A stretch of DNA of 9,364 nucleotides from Opitutales bacterium (GTDB taxonomy: Bacteria; Verrucomicrobiota; Verrucomicrobiae; Opitutales; CAG-312). A program made the position numbers and the translations under genes. Position 1 is the stretch's first letter, and each line of letters opens with the position of its first letter. Under the pieces are notes generated by a model that ran no database searches, was not told the origin of the DNA, and saw nothing but the letters and a program-made list of their open reading frames with translations. Shown here one piece after another: positions 7,259 to 9,364 of this stretch. The stretch covers positions 1 to 9,364 of the forward strand of contig JAGAOA010000280.1 of assembly GCA_017623955.1 (NCBI GenBank), in the 5' to 3' direction.

Positions 7259-9015
7259 TACATTTTTTCTAGAGGTTCAATTCCTAGCAAACGCAAGCCT
7301 GCTTCAAGAATGCGAAGTGTTCTAGCGCATAACATAAGTCTACGTTGTTTAATTCCTTCGTCTTCTACAATAACCTTATTAGCGTTGTAGAAAGTCGAAA
7401 AAATTCCAGCAAGTTCGTATAAATATGTACATAGGAAGTGCGGACGCAATTCAGAAAGCGTCAGTTCAAAAACCGAAGGTAATGCTATGAGCTTACGAGC
7501 TAATGCAATTTCTTGTTCTGTATCGAGTTCCGAAGCTTGTGGAAAATCGCAATCTGGCGACATGCCGATTTTTCTAAAGATAGAGTGAATACGTGCTGCC
7601 GCATAGAGCAAATATGGTGCAGTGTTACCATCAAAAGCTAGTAACTTATCCCACGAGAAAACATAGTCACCTGTTCTATTTTGTGCTAAGTCTGAATATC
7701 TGATAGCTGCAACCCCGATAGTTTCTGCAATTTTGTCGGCATCTTCTTCTGTTATATCTGGATTTTTTTCTTTTACTAGAGTCTTTGCTCTGGCTACTGC
7801 TTCGTCTAACAAAGCTTTTAAGCGGATAGGTTCTCCACTTTTTGTTTTAATGGCTTTCCCATCTTCACCTAATATTGTTCCGAACCAAACATGACGCATT
7901 TGTGGAAGCTTATAGTTCTTGGCTTTAAACCATTTTTCAACTGTTATAAAAAGTTGCTGGAAGTGGTCTTGTTGACGTCCGTCAGTCACATATACAACTT
8001 CTTCTGCATCTTGATTTTCAACACGGTTTAGAATTGTTGCCAAATCGGTAGATGCGTAGTTTGATGCTCCATCGCTTTTGCGAATTATAAATGGTTGTTT
8101 TGCAAAACGTTCATGTTCTTTGTGAAAAACTACCAAGGCTCCTTGATTTTCTTCTGCCAAGCCGGTTTCAGCAAGTTCACTATAAATTCTGCCAACCTTA
8201 TCGCGATAATACGATTCTCCTAGAGTCATATCTATGGTAAGCCCCATACGCTTGTACATTCTTTCGAATGCAACAGTACTTACCTTGTTTATTTCATTCC
8301 AAAGTTTAACATTTTCGGCATCGCCATTTTGAAGTTTAACAAGTTCTGCACGTGCAGCATCAGCAGCTTCTGGATTTTCTTTAGTTAAAGCACTGCCACG
8401 CTTGTACATTTGTTCTAGTTCTTCAAGAGAATTTTCATTATTTTGGTCGAGCTTGTAACTTTGCGTTTTAATACCATAGATGAGTATCCCGAAATTTGTT
8501 CCCCAATCACCTATGTGATTGTCGGTTTTTATGTCTGCACCACAGAATTTTAACAAACGTTTTACAGCTTCGCCAATGACCATAGGGCGAAGATGTCCAA
8601 CGTGCATTTGTTTTGCAGTATTTGGAGATGGATAATCTATTATTACTTTTTTTCCATTATAAAATTTTTGAGCAGCATTTTTTAGGTCAGCTTCTCCTTT
8701 GTATTTAGTAAGCCACGCATTCAAGAATTTTTTTGTAAGGGCGAAGTTTATAAAGCCAGGTCCTGCAATAGAAACTTCTACTAATGACTCATCAAAATTT
8801 GGGTCTTTTTTTAATTCATCTACTAACGATTGGGCAAGAATTCTTGGATTTGTTTTTTGTGCTTTTGCCATTGGCAAGACTCCGTTCGACTGGAAGTCGC
8901 CAAAACGTGGATCAGCCGTACGCATTTGAGCATCAAAGTTTGTAAGCTGGATTTTTTCTGCTGCATTTTGCAACATATTATCAAATTCTTTTGCTGGATG
9001 AAACCAAATATTCAT
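7258..9015 (-). CDS. argS: Arginyl-tRNA synthetase
   Basis: The 585-residue class I synthetase charges tRNA-Arg in the cytoplasm. The N-terminal Add1 domain (about 1-110) holds ADPRFGDFQSNG (34-45) and GPGFINF (85-91), both typical of ArgRS. The nucleotide-binding core follows: IIDYPSPNTAKQMHVGHLRP, with the HIGH-type signature HVGH at 138-141. Next come DNHIGDWGTNFG, then YVTDGRQQDHFQQ, and the GTILGEDGKAIKTKSGEPIRL segment, in which KTKSGE (390-395) replaces the KMSK loop, as in many bacterial ArgRS. The C-terminal DALR anticodon-binding domain spans about 460-585 and ends RLLGIEPLEKM. Start ATG 9015-9013 fits the family N-terminus; it has no Shine-Dalgarno sequence. The stop TAA shares one base with the ATG of the adenosyltransferase gene. 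Confidence 0.97.
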   Translation of the reverse strand: MNIWFHPAKEFDNMLQNAAEKIQLTNFDAQMRTADPRFGDFQSNGVLPMAKAQKTNPRILAQSLVDELKKDPNFDESLVEVSIAGPGFINFALTKKFLNAWLTKYKGEADLKNAAQKFYNGKKVIIDYPSPNTAKQMHVGHLRPMVIGEAVKRLLKFCGADIKTDNHIGDWGTNFGILIYGIKTQSYKLDQNNENSLEELEQMYKRGSALTKENPEAADAARAELVKLQNGDAENVKLWNEINKVSTVAFERMYKRMGLTIDMTLGESYYRDKVGRIYSELAETGLAEENQGALVVFHKEHERFAKQPFIIRKSDGASNYASTDLATILNRVENQDAEEVVYVTDGRQQDHFQQLFITVEKWFKAKNYKLPQMRHVWFGTILGEDGKAIKTKSGEPIRLKALLDEAVARAKTLVKEKNPDITEEDADKIAETIGVAAIRYSDLAQNRTGDYVFSWDKLLAFDGNTAPYLLYAAARIHSIFRKIGMSPDCDFPQASELDTEQEIALARKLIALPSVFELTLSELRPHFLCTYLYELAGIFSTFYNANKVIVEDEGIKQRRLMLCARTLRILEAGLRLLGIEPLEKM

Positions 9016-9237
9016 TTTTATTTTGATATTAATTATTATCTAGAAATGGGAAAAATATGACATTTTTTTTTAGTCTTTTTTCTGCATTTTTTAATTAAAA
9101 ATAAAGAAAAATCGCCAAAATTTGTAGCAAAATCTGGGTTATTTGAACACTTTTTTGGATGACTCGATCGATTTTATGAAAAAACAATCGCACATAGACA
9201 GATTTTGCTACCTGTTTTGAGGTGTGAAAAATTTGAA
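9016..9237. promoter_or_regulatory. Intergenic region upstream of argS
   Basis: This 222-bp AT-rich gap lies between the stop of an upstream minus-strand gene and argS, and presumably holds the argS promoter. On the minus strand I see TAGATAAT-like and TTGGCG-like sequences but no well-spaced -35/-10 pair. It contains long A/T runs (9062-9080) and the inverted repeat described separately. I find no open frame with coding character, tRNA or recognised riboswitch here. Confidence 0.5.
9124..9211. repeat. 13-bp perfect inverted repeat with 62-bp interior
   Basis: GTAGCAAAATCTG at 9124-9136 is exactly reverse-complementary to CAGATTTTGCTAC at 9199-9211. The interior (9137-9198) holds a smaller hairpin, CGATT (9169-9173) with AATCG (9186-9190), overlapping the palindrome TCGATCGA (9164-9171). 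Transcribed on the minus strand it could fold as a closing stem with an internal hairpin in the argS leader or the 3' end of the upstream gene. It is not followed by a clear poly-T on either strand, so it is not a typical terminator. The role is unknown; a structured leader, a small mobile repeat or chance are all possible. Confidence 0.6.
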
Positions 9238-9364
9238 TTATTCAAGTCCTATAAATGCCATTAGACGTGCAGTCCAATTTGACTTTTCTACTTCAGTGGC
9301 TTCTGGAGCAGATTCATCATCCCACCACTGAGGGGCTTCGACGTTCAAAAGAATTGAATTTCTG
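9238..9364 (-). CDS. C-terminal end of an unidentified protein (runs off window)
   Basis: The minus-strand frame is open from the window edge (first full codon 9363-9361) to TAA at 9240-9238, giving 41 residues. It begins RNSILLNVEAPQWWDDESAPEATEVEKS and ends NWTARLMAFIGLE. It has a WWDDE acidic stretch, a low-complexity Glu/Ala-rich linker and a short amphipathic C-terminal end. I do not recognise the family. The frame is supported by balanced amino-acid use and by having no stop across the visible part, but 41 residues is little. It is co-oriented with argS and 222 bp upstream of it. Confidence 0.5.
   Translation of the reverse strand, partial: RNSILLNVEAPQWWDDESAPEATEVEKSNWTARLMAFIGLE

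Noticed and set aside
8699..9060. Plus-strand open frames over the argS start
   Set aside because: They are antisense to the conserved ArgRS N-terminal domain.
9164..9171. TCGATCGA palindrome as an operator
   Set aside because: An 8-bp palindrome alone is too short to assign; it is included only as part of the larger inverted repeat.
1..9364. CRISPR array, transposon, phage or defence system
   Set aside because: No spaced direct repeats, transposase motifs, integrase or defence-type domains were seen on either strand.

Overview
The window looks like ordinary chromosome from an AT-rich, diderm bacterium. My best guess is the Verrucomicrobiota/PVC group. This rests on remembered family resemblance of three proteins: an ArgRS with an ADPRFGDFQ.NG-type N-terminus, a MutL with an IEFKHGGK..I.VSDNGCGM segment, and a roughly 465-residue secreted SGNH hydrolase of a type common in that phylum. 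An Mpl-type ligase implies a peptidoglycan-containing Gram-negative envelope. None of the start codons is preceded by a strong Shine-Dalgarno sequence.

Layout. Positions 1-405 (minus) hold the N-terminal 135 residues of Mpl (murein peptide recycling). Directly upstream on the same strand is an alpha/beta-hydrolase (413-1279), and upstream of that a secreted SGNH/GDSL hydrolase (1280-2677). These two form one continuous reading frame interrupted by a single TAA at 1280-1282, and the downstream domain has no ATG, GTG or TTG start ahead of its oxyanion-hole motif. A short AT-rich divergent promoter region (2678-2772) separates this unit from mutL (2773-4671, plus). A TTGACA-type promoter then precedes a secreted TIM-barrel-like glycosidase candidate related to DUF5696/GH101-like proteins (4766-6664, plus). 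A bidirectional hairpin terminator (6688-6718) closes it. Convergent to it is the operon argS (7258-9015) then a PduO-type cobalamin adenosyltransferase (6743-7258), whose stop and start overlap as TAATG. Upstream of argS lies a 222-bp intergenic stretch with a 13-bp perfect inverted repeat, then the last 41 residues of an unidentified minus-strand protein.

How the genes relate. Mpl, MutL, ArgS and the adenosyltransferase are housekeeping or cofactor genes without one shared pathway. The SGNH hydrolase, the alpha/beta-hydrolase and the DUF5696-like protein are all plausible carbohydrate-active enzymes. Two of them have clear signal peptides, so a link to extracellular or periplasmic glycan breakdown is reasonable, but it is inference. 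I see no CRISPR array, transposase, phage gene or defence system. The most unusual features are the in-frame stop splitting a likely two-domain secreted esterase, family-motif substitutions in several enzymes (Mpl P-loop His to Gln, SGNH DxxH to NxxH, adenosyltransferase RRAER to RATER), and a MutL lacking the endonuclease motifs.
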